The notes under the pieces are model-generated. The model was given only the letters and a program-made list of their open reading frames with translations. It was not told the DNA's origin and did not search any database. 64,000 bases of DNA, taken from contig FOEZ01000009.1 of the NCBI GenBank assembly GCA_900110595.1, forward strand, positions 62,001-126,000. Reading direction: 5' to 3'. The DNA is from Arthrobacter sp. OV608. Its GTDB lineage: Bacteria; Actinomycetota; Actinomycetes; Actinomycetales; Micrococcaceae. A program made the position numbers and the translations under genes. This document shows positions 1-8,631 of this stretch, one piece after another (within the stretch, counting starts at the first letter, position 1; every line of letters starts with the position of its first letter).

Positions 1-268
1 GCTTACCGGTCACGCCCACACCGACGATCTCGCCGCGGCCGGCCCGCTCCCGGAGCTCCTCAAGCACCGTGCCCAGCTCCACCAGGGTGTTCGGCCCCAG
101 GGTGGTGGGCTTGGTGTGGTCCAGGCCGTTGTCCAGCGTGATGAGGGCGAAGGTGCCGGGGCTGGGCTTGCCGGCCGGTGCCGGGAGCTCGATATCCCGG
201 ACGTAGGAGTGCGTCACGGTCTCGTTGGGGAACAGATCGGCAAGCTTGGTGAAATCTTCGGCGCTCAT
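1..268 (-). CDS. 3-hydroxyacyl-CoA dehydrogenase/enoyl-CoA hydratase (FadB-like), N-terminal part only
   Basis: This is the first 89 codons of a gene that runs off the left edge. The translation starts MSAEDFTKL and continues with a beta-strand stretch ending GTFALITLDNG, which is how the crotonase (enoyl-CoA hydratase) half of multifunctional fatty-acid oxidation proteins begins. Its ATG overlaps the TGA of the upstream thiolase gene by four bases (ATGA), so the two are translated together as a fadAB-type pair. By family, the full protein would hydrate enoyl-CoA and oxidise 3-hydroxyacyl-CoA in beta-oxidation. Only the N-terminus is visible, so the dehydrogenase half is inferred from the gene pairing. 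Confidence 0.75.
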   Translation of the reverse strand, partial: MSAEDFTKLADLFPNETVTHSYVRDIELPAPAGKPSPGTFALITLDNGLDHTKPTTLGPNTLVELGTVLEELRERAGRGEIVGVGVTGK

Positions 269-1572
269 GCGGCTCCTTCGGAAACGGTTTCGGTGTTGAG
301 GGTCCGGGCTTCGGACGGCCCCGGCAGGGTTCCGCTGTAATCGGCGTGGTGCGGGTTCTCCCAGATCACTGTGGCTCCCATCCCCAACCCTACGCACATG
401 GTGGTGATGCCGTACCGCACGGAGTGATCCTCCTCAAACTGGCGGGCCAGCTGATTCATCAGGCGCACGCCGGAGGATGCGAGGGGATGGCCCACCGCGA
501 TGGCACCGCCGTAGCGGTTGACGCGGGAGTCGTCGTCGGCAATGCCGAAGTGCTCGAGGAAGCTCAGCGCCTGGACGGCAAAGGCTTCATTGATTTCGAA
601 CAGGCCGATCTCGTTGATGGACAGGCCGGCGTTTTTCAGCGCCTTTTCGGTGGCGGGGACGGGGCCGATGCCCATCACTTCAGGCTCGACTCCCGCATAG
701 GCATAGCTGACCAGCCGCATCCGGACCGGCAGTCCCAGTTCGGCGGCCGCATCGGCGGAAGCCAGGATGGCGGCGGTGGCGCCGTCATTCAGTCCCGCGG
801 CATTCCCTGCGGTGACCCGCCCGTGCGGACGGAACGGGGTTCGGAGCGCCGCGAGGTCTTCCACAGTGGTGCCCGGCCGTGGCGGTTCATCAAAGGTGTT
901 GAGGGACCAACCCTGGCCCGGCTTCAGGGTTGCCACCGGAATCAGGTCCGGCTGGATGCGGCCGTTGCGGCGGGCTGCATCAAATTTGCTTTGTGACGCC
1001 ACTGCATAGGCGTCGGTCCGGTCTTTGGTGATGGAAGGGAACCGGTCATGGAGGTTCTCTGCGGTGTTGCCCATGTTCAGCGCTGCCGGGTCCACCAGCC
1101 GTTCGGACATGAACCGGGGATTGGGGTCGGCGCCCGAGCCCATCGGATGGTTGCCCATGTGCTCCACACCCCCGGCGATGACCACGTCGTAGGCGCCGAA
1201 GCCGATGCCGCCGGCGGTGGCGGTGACGGCGGTCATGGCGCCCGCGCACATCCGGTCGACGGCAAAGCCGGGCACGGTCCTGGGAAGTCCCGCCAGCAGG
1301 GCTGCGGTCCGGCCCAGCGTCAGGCCCTGGTCGCCGGTCTGGGTGGTGGCGGCGATGGCCACTTCGTCAACGCGTTCCGGCGGGAGCGACGGGTTCCGCC
1401 GCAGCAGTTCCCGGATGCATTTCACTATCAGGTCGTCCGCCCGGGTTCCGGCGTAGATGCCTTTTTCTCCCGCCCGGCCAAAGGGGGTGCGGAGGCCGTC
1501 GACAAAAACGACGTCCCGGACAGTGCGCGCGGGTGCGCCGCTGCGCTCTCCGCTGTTGCTGACTGTGCTCAC
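265..1572 (-). CDS. fadA: Acetyl-CoA C-acyltransferase (thiolase)
   Basis: A thiolase of about 435 residues that cleaves 3-ketoacyl-CoA in the last step of beta-oxidation. The nucleophilic cysteine lies in VDRMCAGAMTA. The C-terminal half carries NEAFAVQ, the GGAIAVGHPLASSG histidine motif and the second active cysteine in TTMCVGLGMGA. I chose the GTG at 1572 because a GAGGAG ribosome site lies just upstream; a longer open frame reaches 1665, but it would run into the upstream palindrome. It overlaps the FadB-like gene (ATGA). A perfect inverted repeat at 1641-1670, just before the ribosome site, suggests local repression, most simply by a TetR-type fatty-acid regulator (inference). Confidence 0.93.
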   Translation of the reverse strand: MSTVSNSGERSGAPARTVRDVVFVDGLRTPFGRAGEKGIYAGTRADDLIVKCIRELLRRNPSLPPERVDEVAIAATTQTGDQGLTLGRTAALLAGLPRTVPGFAVDRMCAGAMTAVTATAGGIGFGAYDVVIAGGVEHMGNHPMGSGADPNPRFMSERLVDPAALNMGNTAENLHDRFPSITKDRTDAYAVASQSKFDAARRNGRIQPDLIPVATLKPGQGWSLNTFDEPPRPGTTVEDLAALRTPFRPHGRVTAGNAAGLNDGATAAILASADAAAELGLPVRMRLVSYAYAGVEPEVMGIGPVPATEKALKNAGLSINEIGLFEINEAFAVQALSFLEHFGIADDDSRVNRYGGAIAVGHPLASSGVRLMNQLARQFEEDHSVRYGITTMCVGLGMGATVIWENPHHADYSGTLPGPSEARTLNTETVSEGAA

Positions 1573-1640
1573 GTGTAACTCCTCATCGAGACATGGGCGC
1601 CGGTGCGCGCCGGTTGACGGCGGCAGCCCAGCGGCAATGT

Positions 1641-1670
1641 TCTCGATGTTACTCGCCAGTAACATCGAGA
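1641..1670. promoter_or_regulatory. Perfect 13-bp inverted repeat, likely operator for fadA-fadB
   Basis: The arms 1641-1653 (TCTCGATGTTACT) and 1658-1670 (AGTAACATCGAGA) are exact reverse complements separated by CGCC. The centre reads GTTACTCGCCAGTAAC. It lies about 70 bases upstream of the chosen fadA start, where an operator would sit. There is no U-tract on either side, so a terminator is unlikely. The size and dyad symmetry fit a TetR-family dimer site, but the cognate regulator is not in the window. Confidence 0.7.
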
Positions 1671-1690
1671 GGCAAGGCCCTCACGGGGGA

Positions 1691-1885
1691 CGCTCTCTCA
1701 CTTAACGCGGGAAAAACCCAAACGCTCCATCACTTACCGCTGGAAAAACCCAAACGCTCCATCACTTACCGCTGGAAAAACCGGAACGCTCCATCACTCT
1801 CTTCAGGAGAGTGATAGAGCGTTCCGGTTTAAGGCGCATCAAGTGAGAGAGCGTTACAAAAAAGCACGCATTAAGTGATAGAGCG
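1691..1885. repeat. Cluster of 32-bp intergenic repeats (three direct, one hairpin, two inverted)
   Basis: Three head-to-tail 32-bp units start at 1691, 1723 and 1755, each opening with CGCTCYNTCACTTA and ending in an A/C-rich GGAAAAACC stretch. They are followed by a hairpin at 1787-1821 (CGCTCCATCACTCTC paired with GAGAGTGATAGAGCG, one mismatch). Two further copies follow in inverted orientation at about 1821-1853 and 1854-1885. The cluster fills the gap between the rnd stop and the fadA operator. There is no unique spacer between units, so it is not a CRISPR array. It may act as a terminator/insulator or as a REP-like element. Confidence 0.8.
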
Positions 1886-1894
1886 TCGGGCCTG

Positions 1895-3226
1895 CTAACC
1901 GGCGGCGGCCACGTCCGGCTTGGGTTCCTTGGCCGGAAGCGGCTGCGGATGGAGGAACGCATCGGCAATCAGGGGCGCTGCCAGTTCAACCTGCCACTCG
2001 CGGGCACCCAACGCCCGGAGCTCGGCAGCGATGGAGGACTCACTGGTCTCCGCCGGGGGCCGCCACGCTACTCGGCGCAAATAATCCGGGGTCAGGAGGT
2101 TCTCCAGCGGGAGCTTCAGCTGGTCGGCCTTCTCCTGCAGCATCGGCCTTGCTGTGGCGAGCCGTGCGGCGGCTTCGGGGTCCCGGTCAGCCCAGACCCG
2201 GGGAGGCGGCGGGGCATTGGTGGCCAGGTGCAGCGGCGGGAGTTCTTCCAGGTCACGGGCCGTGGCAATGCAGCGCAGCCAGCGGGGAGCTTCGCGCTGG
2301 GCTGCCCGGCCATGGAAGCCTTTGGTCCCCAGCAGCTGGGGCACCGTGGACGGCATGGCCTTCGCGGCGGCAACCAGGGCAGAGTCCGGGATCAGCCGGC
2401 CGGGCGCCACGTCCCTCTTCTGGGCCAGGGAATCGCGTTCCAGCCACAGCTCCCGGACAGCGGCCAACTGCCGCCGGTCGCGGATCTGGTGCAGGCCGGA
2501 GGTTTTCCGCCAGGGGTCGACTCGGGCCGGAGGCAGTCCGGCAGCCAGGATGGCGGCGAACTCCTGTTCCGCATACTCGAGCTTGCCGTCCGCTTCGAGG
2601 AGCTCGATGAGTTCTTCCCGCAGTTCGGTGAGGACTTCAACGTCCAGGGCGGCGTACCGCAGCCACGGCTCGGGAAGGGGTCTTGTGGACCAGTCTGCCG
2701 CGGAATGCTCCTTCGCGAGTCCGAAACCCAGCAGCTGTTCGATGACGGCGGCGAGTCCCACCCGGGGCAGGCCGGCCAGGCGGGCGGCGAGTTCGGTGTC
2801 GAAGAGCTTGTCCGGCCACATGCCCAGCTCGTGCAGGCAGGGCAGGTCCTGGCTGGCGGCGTGCAGGATCCACTCCACGCCGCGCAGGGCCTCGTTGATG
2901 ACGTCCAGGTTGTCGAAGGGTTCGGGGTCGATCAGCCAGGTCCCGGCACCTTCGCGGCGAATCTGGACCAGGAACGCGCGCTGTCCGTAGCGGAAGCCGG
3001 AGGCACGTTCGGCGTCCACGCCGGCCGGTCCGGTGCCCGCGGCGATGGCGGCTGCGCACCGCTCCAGCCCGGCCTGCGTTTCGATGACCAGCGGAACGCC
3101 GTCGCGGGGCGAATCGAGTTCAATGATCTGGGGGATGGGGGCGTCGAAGCCCTCCACCGTGATGTGGGGTGCGGTATCAGCAGCCGGGACGCCGGCCGTG
3201 GTGTTTTCCGGAATGTTAGGGGTCAT
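1895..3226 (-). CDS. rnd: Ribonuclease D-like 3'-5' exonuclease with HRDC domain
   Basis: 443 residues. The N-terminal half is a DEDDy exonuclease: ExoI in GVDAERASG (D-x-E, about residue 90), ExoII around LHAASQDLPCL and ExoIII in RYAALDVEVL with the Tyr-x3-Asp pattern. The C-terminal part (DRRQLAAVRELWLERDSLAQ) looks like the HRDC helical domain. By family it trims 3' ends of stable RNAs such as tRNA precursors. It lies just downstream of the DUF3000 gene, a pairing common in actinobacteria. The ATG at 3226 is the natural start. Confidence 0.92.
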   Translation of the reverse strand: MTPNIPENTTAGVPAADTAPHITVEGFDAPIPQIIELDSPRDGVPLVIETQAGLERCAAAIAAGTGPAGVDAERASGFRYGQRAFLVQIRREGAGTWLIDPEPFDNLDVINEALRGVEWILHAASQDLPCLHELGMWPDKLFDTELAARLAGLPRVGLAAVIEQLLGFGLAKEHSAADWSTRPLPEPWLRYAALDVEVLTELREELIELLEADGKLEYAEQEFAAILAAGLPPARVDPWRKTSGLHQIRDRRQLAAVRELWLERDSLAQKRDVAPGRLIPDSALVAAAKAMPSTVPQLLGTKGFHGRAAQREAPRWLRCIATARDLEELPPLHLATNAPPPPRVWADRDPEAAARLATARPMLQEKADQLKLPLENLLTPDYLRRVAWRPPAETSESSIAAELRALGAREWQVELAAPLIADAFLHPQPLPAKEPKPDVAAAG

Positions 3227-3316
3227 GATGCCTTCAGTTTACCGGCCGGCCGTTTCGGGGCTGACGCCGAGACCCCCGCCGGGCTTTCGTCCGGAATTCG
3301 CCGCACGCCACCGGTG

Positions 3317-3967
3317 CTAGTTCCGGCGCCGCTGCGGCAGCGGGGTGACGCCGTCCGGAAGCGGCGGCAGGCCGGCGAAGGTGCACACCATGTCGGACCA
3401 GGCTTCGAGGTGGGCGGTGACATCGGAGGTGGCGGGAGTCCAGGAGGCGCGGAGTTCGATGTCGATGGACCCCGGCCTGTCCGCCAGCGTTCCAAAACTC
3501 TCGGAGAGGACACGGGTGGCCGTGCCGCCGGCGGCACGGTAGGGGGCCTTGTGGTTTTCGAGCGCCTCCACCAGCCAGGTCCACGCCACTGTTCCCAGCA
3601 TCTCATCGTTGCCCATCTCGGGCTCGAGCTGCGCCCGGATATAGGTAACGATGCGGAACTCGCCGTCCCACACCGCCGAGCCTTCGGGGTCGTGAAGCAG
3701 GATAAAACGCCCCGTGGCCAACTCTGTCTCGTCGTCGTCGCCTGTTCCCGAGGCAGCAGCCAGCGCCATCGCGGCCGGACCGTGCAGGGGAGTAGTGGCA
3801 GCATTTGGCCCTGGCGCGAGGACCTCTGCGCCCAGTGCTACGGCAAAGGGGGCCAGGCGTGCCGGCGCGGGGATCTCCGCCAGGCGGAGCTCCCCGCGGC
3901 ACCGGGCTTTCCTGAGGGTTCCCAAGGCGTGGAGAAATTCCGGGGGAACCTGGTCAAGTGCGTTCAC
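3317..3967 (-). CDS. DUF3000 domain protein
   Basis: 216 residues, GTG start at 3967 (VNALDQVPPEFLHALGTLRKA). It matches the style of the actinobacterial DUF3000 family: a helical N-terminus, then EIPAPARLAPFAVALGAEV and a C-terminal FAGLPPLPDGVTPLPQRRR tail. The function is unknown. It precedes rnd by 90 bases on the same strand. The recurrent neighbourhood with RNase D suggests an RNA-related or simply housekeeping role (inference). No membrane segment or signal peptide is visible. Confidence 0.8.
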   Translation of the reverse strand: MNALDQVPPEFLHALGTLRKARCRGELRLAEIPAPARLAPFAVALGAEVLAPGPNAATTPLHGPAAMALAAASGTGDDDETELATGRFILLHDPEGSAVWDGEFRIVTYIRAQLEPEMGNDEMLGTVAWTWLVEALENHKAPYRAAGGTATRVLSESFGTLADRPGSIDIELRASWTPATSDVTAHLEAWSDMVCTFAGLPPLPDGVTPLPQRRRN

Positions 3968-4025
3968 CTTCGCAGGTTACGCAACGGGGCCGGGGACGGC
4001 GGGAAGGCTCGCCGTCGCCGCGCGA

Positions 4026-5135
4026 CTAGCTCGCCGTGCTGCCGCGGTAAGCGCGAAGCTCATGCCTGATGGCATCGGCAAAGGCATCGATGTCCTCCTC
4101 GGTGGTATCGAACGAACACATCCAGCGCACCTCCCGGGCGGCCTCGTCCCAGTCGTAGAAACGGAAGGACTGCCGCAGCCGGTCGGCCACGCCCTCGGGA
4201 AGGATGGCAAAAACGCCGTTCGACTCGGTTTTCTGCGTGGGCTGCACGCCGTCAATGGTGTCGACGGCGGCGCGCAGCCTGGCTGCCATCGCATTGGCAT
4301 GCGAGGCGGAACGCAGCCACAGGTCGCCTTCCAGGAGGGCGATGAACTGCGCGGACATAAAGCGCATCTTGGACCCCAGCTGCATGTTCATCTTGCGCAG
4401 GTACACCAGCCCGTGCGCAGACTCCGGGTTCAGTGCAACCACCACTTCGCCGAACAGCAGCCCGTTTTTGGTGCCGCCGAAGGAGAGGATGTCCACGCCG
4501 GCGTCGCGCGTGAATGCCCGCAGCGGCACCTGGAGGTGGGCGGCCGCGTTCGCCAGCCGTGCACCATCCATATGGAGCTTCATTCCCTTGGCATGGATGT
4601 GGTCGGCGATGGCCCGGACTTCTTCGGGCGTGTAGCAGGTGCCCAGTTCGGTGGTCTGGGTGATGGAGACGGCGAGCGGCTGGGCGCGGTGCTCGTCGCC
4701 CCAGCCCCAGGCCTCACGGTCGATCAGTTCAGGCGTGAGCTTGCCGTCCGGGGTGGGGACGTGCAGGAGCTTGATGCCGCCGATGCGTTCCGGCGCGCCG
4801 TTTTCATCCATGTTGATGTGGGCGGTGGAGGCGCACACCACGGCACCCCAACGGGGAAGCAGCGACTGCAGGGACAGGACATTGGCGCCGGTGCCGTTGA
4901 AGACCGGGAAGCTCTCGATGCCGGGGCCGAAGTGGCCTTCCAGCACCTCCTGCAGCCTGGCTGTGTACTCGTCTTCGCCATAGGACACCTGGTGGCCGTC
5001 ATTGGCGGCGGCCAGGGCCGCGAGGATCTCAGGATGGACGCCGGAATAGTTGTCCGAGGCGAACCCGCGGACGTTGGGATCGTGCAGCCGGATCCCGGCG
5101 GCAGTTTCTGCTGTTGTGGTCATGGCTTTGGTCAC
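4026..5135 (-). CDS. Low-specificity L-threonine aldolase (PLP-dependent)
   Basis: 369 residues with the fold-type I PLP signatures of the threonine aldolase/beta-eliminating lyase family. An early FASDNYSGVHPEI segment is followed by FNGTGANVLSLQSLL, then MDGARLANAAAHL (the PLP-ring aspartate) and SFGGTKNGLL with the Schiff-base lysine. It should split L-threonine or allo-threonine into glycine and acetaldehyde in the cytosol. The start is GTG at 5135; an internal ATG four codons later (MTTTAE) is an alternative. It lies between the SDR gene and DUF3000, and no regulatory site was recognised. Confidence 0.9.
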   Translation of the reverse strand: MTKAMTTTAETAAGIRLHDPNVRGFASDNYSGVHPEILAALAAANDGHQVSYGEDEYTARLQEVLEGHFGPGIESFPVFNGTGANVLSLQSLLPRWGAVVCASTAHINMDENGAPERIGGIKLLHVPTPDGKLTPELIDREAWGWGDEHRAQPLAVSITQTTELGTCYTPEEVRAIADHIHAKGMKLHMDGARLANAAAHLQVPLRAFTRDAGVDILSFGGTKNGLLFGEVVVALNPESAHGLVYLRKMNMQLGSKMRFMSAQFIALLEGDLWLRSASHANAMAARLRAAVDTIDGVQPTQKTESNGVFAILPEGVADRLRQSFRFYDWDEAAREVRWMCSFDTTEEDIDAFADAIRHELRAYRGSTAS

Positions 5136-5173
5136 GCTTTCAGTCTAAGTTCAGTCGCGGGCGGGCTGTGCCG

Positions 5174-5968
5174 TCAGGGCGCAAGCCGGAGCCGGGTGCC
5201 GTTCAGCTGGTCCGCGGGTGCTTCGAAGAGTCCGACGACGGCACGGGCAAGGTCTTCCACGTCCGTGGCGCCGGGGAAGCTGCGCTCCGGGTGGCTGCGG
5301 CGCATCGCGTCGTCCACCAGGGCTTTGACCACCAGGACGACGGCGGCCGGTCCGGTGCCATGGTCCGCGTCTGGATTGTCGGCGGCTGCCCGGCGGAAGC
5401 CGTCCGCCATGGCCATGGTCCAGGCTTCCGCAGCGGCTTTGGCGGCGACATAGTTGGCCGTAGCCGCTGCCGGTTTTTCCACGGCGGTAGAGGACACCAT
5501 CGCGAAGCGGCCACGGCGCGATGCAGCAATATCGTCGTAAAACACGCGCGACACGTTCCGGAGGGTGGTGATGGCGCCGCGTTCCAGGAAGCCCCAGTCC
5601 TCATCGGTCTGGTCGGCGATGCCCTTGGCTCCGCGCCAGCCGCCCACCAGGTGGATCACGGCATCCATAGTGACATCATCCCCGTCTCCGCCGGTTGCGC
5701 TCACGTCAGTCCGCAGCTGCCGCACGTCCGCCAAAGCCGCGAGGTCGCACACGAGGCCCGTGACGCCGTCGCCCGCCTGCTGCGCTGCCGCCTCGATCCT
5801 CGCCTGGTCCGAACCCACGGTGATTACGCGGTGGCCGGCATTGTGCAGCGCCCGTGCGACGGCGATGCCGGACGCGCCGCTGCCGCCGGTTACCAGGATG
5901 TTCAGGCGCGGTACGTCCGCGGCAGGCGCCGCCGGCCCTGTTTGAGCTGTTGCCGGTTCCTCCGTCAC
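5174..5968 (-). CDS. SDR-family NAD(P)-dependent oxidoreductase
   Basis: 264 residues. After a Pro/Ala-rich leader, LNILVTGGSGASGIAVARAL gives the Rossmann dinucleotide site (TGxxxGxG), and NYVAAKAAAEAW gives the YxxxK catalytic pair with SSTAVEKP supplying the upstream serine. The substrate cannot be read from sequence. Its ATG overlaps the stop of the upstream DUF6421-like gene by four bases, so the two are co-translated and probably act in one process. Confidence 0.88.
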   Translation of the reverse strand: MTEEPATAQTGPAAPAADVPRLNILVTGGSGASGIAVARALHNAGHRVITVGSDQARIEAAAQQAGDGVTGLVCDLAALADVRQLRTDVSATGGDGDDVTMDAVIHLVGGWRGAKGIADQTDEDWGFLERGAITTLRNVSRVFYDDIAASRRGRFAMVSSTAVEKPAAATANYVAAKAAAEAWTMAMADGFRRAAADNPDADHGTGPAAVVLVVKALVDDAMRRSHPERSFPGATDVEDLARAVVGLFEAPADQLNGTRLRLAP

Positions 5969-7332
5969 AGTGCGGAGGCTCCAGTGATTCCGGCGGTGGA
6001 TTCGATCACGGGGCGCATCTTCTTCTCCAGTGCTTCGTAGAACATGGACAGCGGGAACTCGTCGTCAAGCACCTGGTCCGTCAGTCCCCGCGGCGGACCG
6101 GCCAGTGCCAGTCCTTCCGGTCCCTTGGCCCAGGCTGATGCCGGGTTAGGAGTAACGGTAGCGGAGATCAGCTTGTATGCGGCGAGCCAGTGGGCGGTCT
6201 TCGGCCGGTCGATGGAACGCCAGTACAGCTCATCGATGCTTGCGCCCAGGGCGATGACGGCATCGGCCACTTCCTCCCAGTCGATGGTGAGCCGCGTGTC
6301 AGTCCAGTGCAGGACGTGCTGCTGGTGCAGCCAGGCGAACAGAAGCTGGCCGCCGAGTCCGTCATAGTTGCGGACGCGGCTGCCGGTGACCGCAAAGCGG
6401 AAGATGCGGTCGAAAATGATGGCGAACTGCACCAGCTTGGCGTGACGGCGCGCCTCCGGGTCGGCGTCGTCGTCCTTCTCGATCCGGACCGATTCGCGGA
6501 AGGCGGTCAGGTCGCAGCGCAGTTCCTCCAGCGAGTACAGGAAGTACGGCATCCGCTGCTTGATCATAAAGGGATCGAAGGGCAGGTCGCCGCGCATGTG
6601 GGTGCGGTCGTGGATAAGGTCCCACATCACAAAAGTGGCCTCTGTCAGGTCCTGGTCAGCGAGGAGTTCCGCGGCTCCCTCGGGCAGTTCCAGGCGGGTG
6701 GTTTCCGCGGCGGCCTTGAGCACGCGGCGGAAGCGGGCGGCTTCCCGGTCAGCGAAGATGGCACCCCAAGTGAACGTGGGGGTTTCGCTGACGGCCACTG
6801 TCTCCGGGAACAGCACTGCGGAGTTGGTATCGTAGCCGGCCGTGAAGTCGAGGAAGCGGACGGGAACGAACAGTTTGTTTGAGTACTCCCCGCCTTCGAG
6901 GCCGGCGATGAACTCCGGCCAGATGACTTCAATCAGGACGGCCTCAACCAGCCTGTTGCTGCTCCCGTTCTGGGTGTACATGGGGAAGACCACCAGGTGC
7001 TGGAGGCCGTCCTGGCGCTGTTCCTGCGGCTGGAAGGCGAGCAGCGAGGACAGGAAATCGGGGACGGTGAAGCCCTTGGCTTCCCAGCCGGCGAAATCCG
7101 CGCAAACCGCATCCAGGTAGGCGGCGTCGTGCGGGAAGGCGGGGGTCAGGGCGCGCACCGCGTCAACGATGCCGCTGACGTGCAGGGATGCCTCGGCATG
7201 GTTGGCCGGGTCGGGAATGGAGCCGTCCTTGACTTGCAACGCCTGGATGGCCGTGGCGGCCGCCTTGAGCCTGGTCCAATCCTGGTTTTCAGCGGAAATC
7301 CCGGTGGGAGCGGTGATCAGTGTTTCGGTCAT
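5965..7332 (-). CDS. DUF6421-like conserved actinobacterial protein
   Basis: 455 residues, soluble, with no signal peptide. I recognise the overall pattern as the DUF6421 family: a region with LVVFPMYTQNGSSNRLVEAVL, then a conserved HDRTHMRGDLPFDPFMIKQR segment rich in His/Asp/Arg that could bind a metal or be catalytic, then LEELRCDLTAF. The start is ATG 7332 with GAAAGGCG upstream. Its stop overlaps the SDR start. No biochemical function is known to me. The HDRTH motif and the fused reading with an oxidoreductase hint at a small metabolic pathway (inference). Confidence 0.65.
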   Translation of the reverse strand: MTETLITAPTGISAENQDWTRLKAAATAIQALQVKDGSIPDPANHAEASLHVSGIVDAVRALTPAFPHDAAYLDAVCADFAGWEAKGFTVPDFLSSLLAFQPQEQRQDGLQHLVVFPMYTQNGSSNRLVEAVLIEVIWPEFIAGLEGGEYSNKLFVPVRFLDFTAGYDTNSAVLFPETVAVSETPTFTWGAIFADREAARFRRVLKAAAETTRLELPEGAAELLADQDLTEATFVMWDLIHDRTHMRGDLPFDPFMIKQRMPYFLYSLEELRCDLTAFRESVRIEKDDDADPEARRHAKLVQFAIIFDRIFRFAVTGSRVRNYDGLGGQLLFAWLHQQHVLHWTDTRLTIDWEEVADAVIALGASIDELYWRSIDRPKTAHWLAAYKLISATVTPNPASAWAKGPEGLALAGPPRGLTDQVLDDEFPLSMFYEALEKKMRPVIESTAGITGASAL

Positions 7333-7473
7333 CGTCGGCGCCTTTCTGGTTGCTTGCTACCTATGGCGAGCGTAACAAGCAACCAGCAGGACTAATCTCA
7401 AAAGCGGCCTAGCCTAAGAAAAGCTTTTCCTTCGGACCGTAGGACCAAGGAGAAGGTCCAGCCTTTCCTGATC

Positions 7474-7992
7474 TCAGGCTTCCGATACTGGCCCGCTGGC
7501 CTGCGGCTCTTCGCGCGGAACGAGCTTCAGGGAGACGGAATTGATGCAGTACCGCTGGTCCGTGGGTGTGGGGTAGCCCTCGCCGTCGAACACGTGCCCC
7601 AAGTGGGAATCACAGGTGGCGCAGCGCACCTCCACGCGCTCCATGCCAAGGGTACGGTCGTGGATGTAGCGGACGGTGCCTTCAGCCAGCGGTGCGAAGA
7701 AGGAGGGCCACCCGCAGTGGGAATCAAACTTCTCGTTGCTGGTAAACAGTTCCGCCCCGCACGCCCGGCACTGGTAGACGCCGGCAGTATGTGTGTCCCA
7801 GTATTCACCCGTGAACGGACGCTCGGTGCCGGCCTGGCGGAGTACGTGGTATTCCTCCGGCGTAAGCTCCTGCCGCCACTCTGCATCGGTCTTCTGGACG
7901 CCGGGCTCGGCGGCGGGGGACTCGGGAGCCGGATCTGCGTCCTTGTTTCCGAAGAGGTTCTTTCCCAGGATGTTGTTTCCGAAGATGCTCAT
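7474..7992 (-). CDS. msrB: Peptide-methionine (R)-S-oxide reductase
   Basis: 172 residues. The N-terminal 35 or so residues are a variable extension ([15 protein letters not shown]). The MsrB core follows: [20 protein letters not shown], two zinc-binding pairs (CRACGAELF and [12 protein letters not shown]), HCGWPSFF, and the catalytic cysteine in [11 protein letters not shown]. It repairs methionine-R-sulfoxide in proteins. It lies 14 bases downstream of the 8007-8498 gene, so the two are probably one transcript. Confidence 0.95.
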   Translation of the reverse strand: MSIFGNNILGKNLFGNKDADPAPESPAAEPGVQKTDAEWRQELTPEEYHVLRQAGTERPFTGEYWDTHTAGVYQCRACGAELFTSNEKFDSHCGWPSFFAPLAEGTVRYIHDRTLGMERVEVRCATCDSHLGHVFDGEGYPTPTDQRYCINSVSLKLVPREEPQASGPVSEA

Positions 7993-8006
7993 AGCCTTCT
8001 CAACGC

Positions 8007-8498
8007 TCAGGAGTCGCCGATAAATCCCGAACCTGCATACAGGTGCAGGACGGGCAGGCCCAGCTGGTCCTGGGCCTTGTTCGCCCAGTCAGTATGGAAC
8101 GTATCCGCCACGGCGTGCGGCCGGGTGACCACCACGGCCTGGGAAGCACCGCTTTCCTTCACTTTGGCAACCAGGCCCTGCACCGCGCCGCCGTCGACAA
8201 CTTCTCCCGTGACGCCCGCGCCGAGCCCCGCCAGCGCTGCCAGCGACACCGCGAGGGTCTCCGCGGCCTGTGCCCGTTCGGTGGCTGGATCCGGGGTGTG
8301 GGATGTCAGTTCGCGGAAGGCCTTGGCGATGTCCAGCATCGAAAGGTTCTCAAGGAAGTCCACCAGCAGATGGCGTTCGGTGTTCGCCGGAACCAGGACC
8401 AGCAGCCGGGTGTCTCCTCCGTCCACAAGACGCTCGATGTTCAGGCGGTCGTCCGCGCCCAGGGGTTCTTCGGTCAGGATGACGATGGGATCACTCAT
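8007..8498 (-). CDS. Conserved hypothetical protein upstream of msrB
   Basis: 163 residues, acidic, no membrane segment. The sequence alternates predicted beta-strands and helices ([49 protein letters not shown]), giving a Rossmann-like or universal-stress-like flavour, but without the ATP-binding GxxG signature. I cannot assign a family. Close coupling with msrB suggests a role in oxidative stress (inference only). Confidence 0.7.
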   Translation of the reverse strand: MSDPIVILTEEPLGADDRLNIERLVDGGDTRLLVLVPANTERHLLVDFLENLSMLDIAKAFRELTSHTPDPATERAQAAETLAVSLAALAGLGAGVTGEVVDGGAVQGLVAKVKESGASQAVVVTRPHAVADTFHTDWANKAQDQLGLPVLHLYAGSGFIGDS

Positions 8499-8631
8499 GG
8501 CCTTAGCCTAGTCCCGCCCAAGGTGCGCCCGCACTGGTTCAGGGGTCTGCCGGGTTCAGGGATGTGCACGGCCGTTGCGCCCCCGGGCGGCAAATACGGC
8601 CTGCCGGTGCCGGGGCGGTAAGAATAGTTCC

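Noticed and set aside
1691..1885. Repeat cluster read as a CRISPR array.
   Set aside because: Units are directly adjacent without unique spacers, some are inverted, and no cas genes are present anywhere in the window.
1949..4069. Long plus-strand open frame of about 700 codons opposite rnd and DUF3000.
   Set aside because: It is the antisense shadow of two clear minus-strand genes in GC-rich DNA, with Gly/Arg/Gln-rich composition and no domain.
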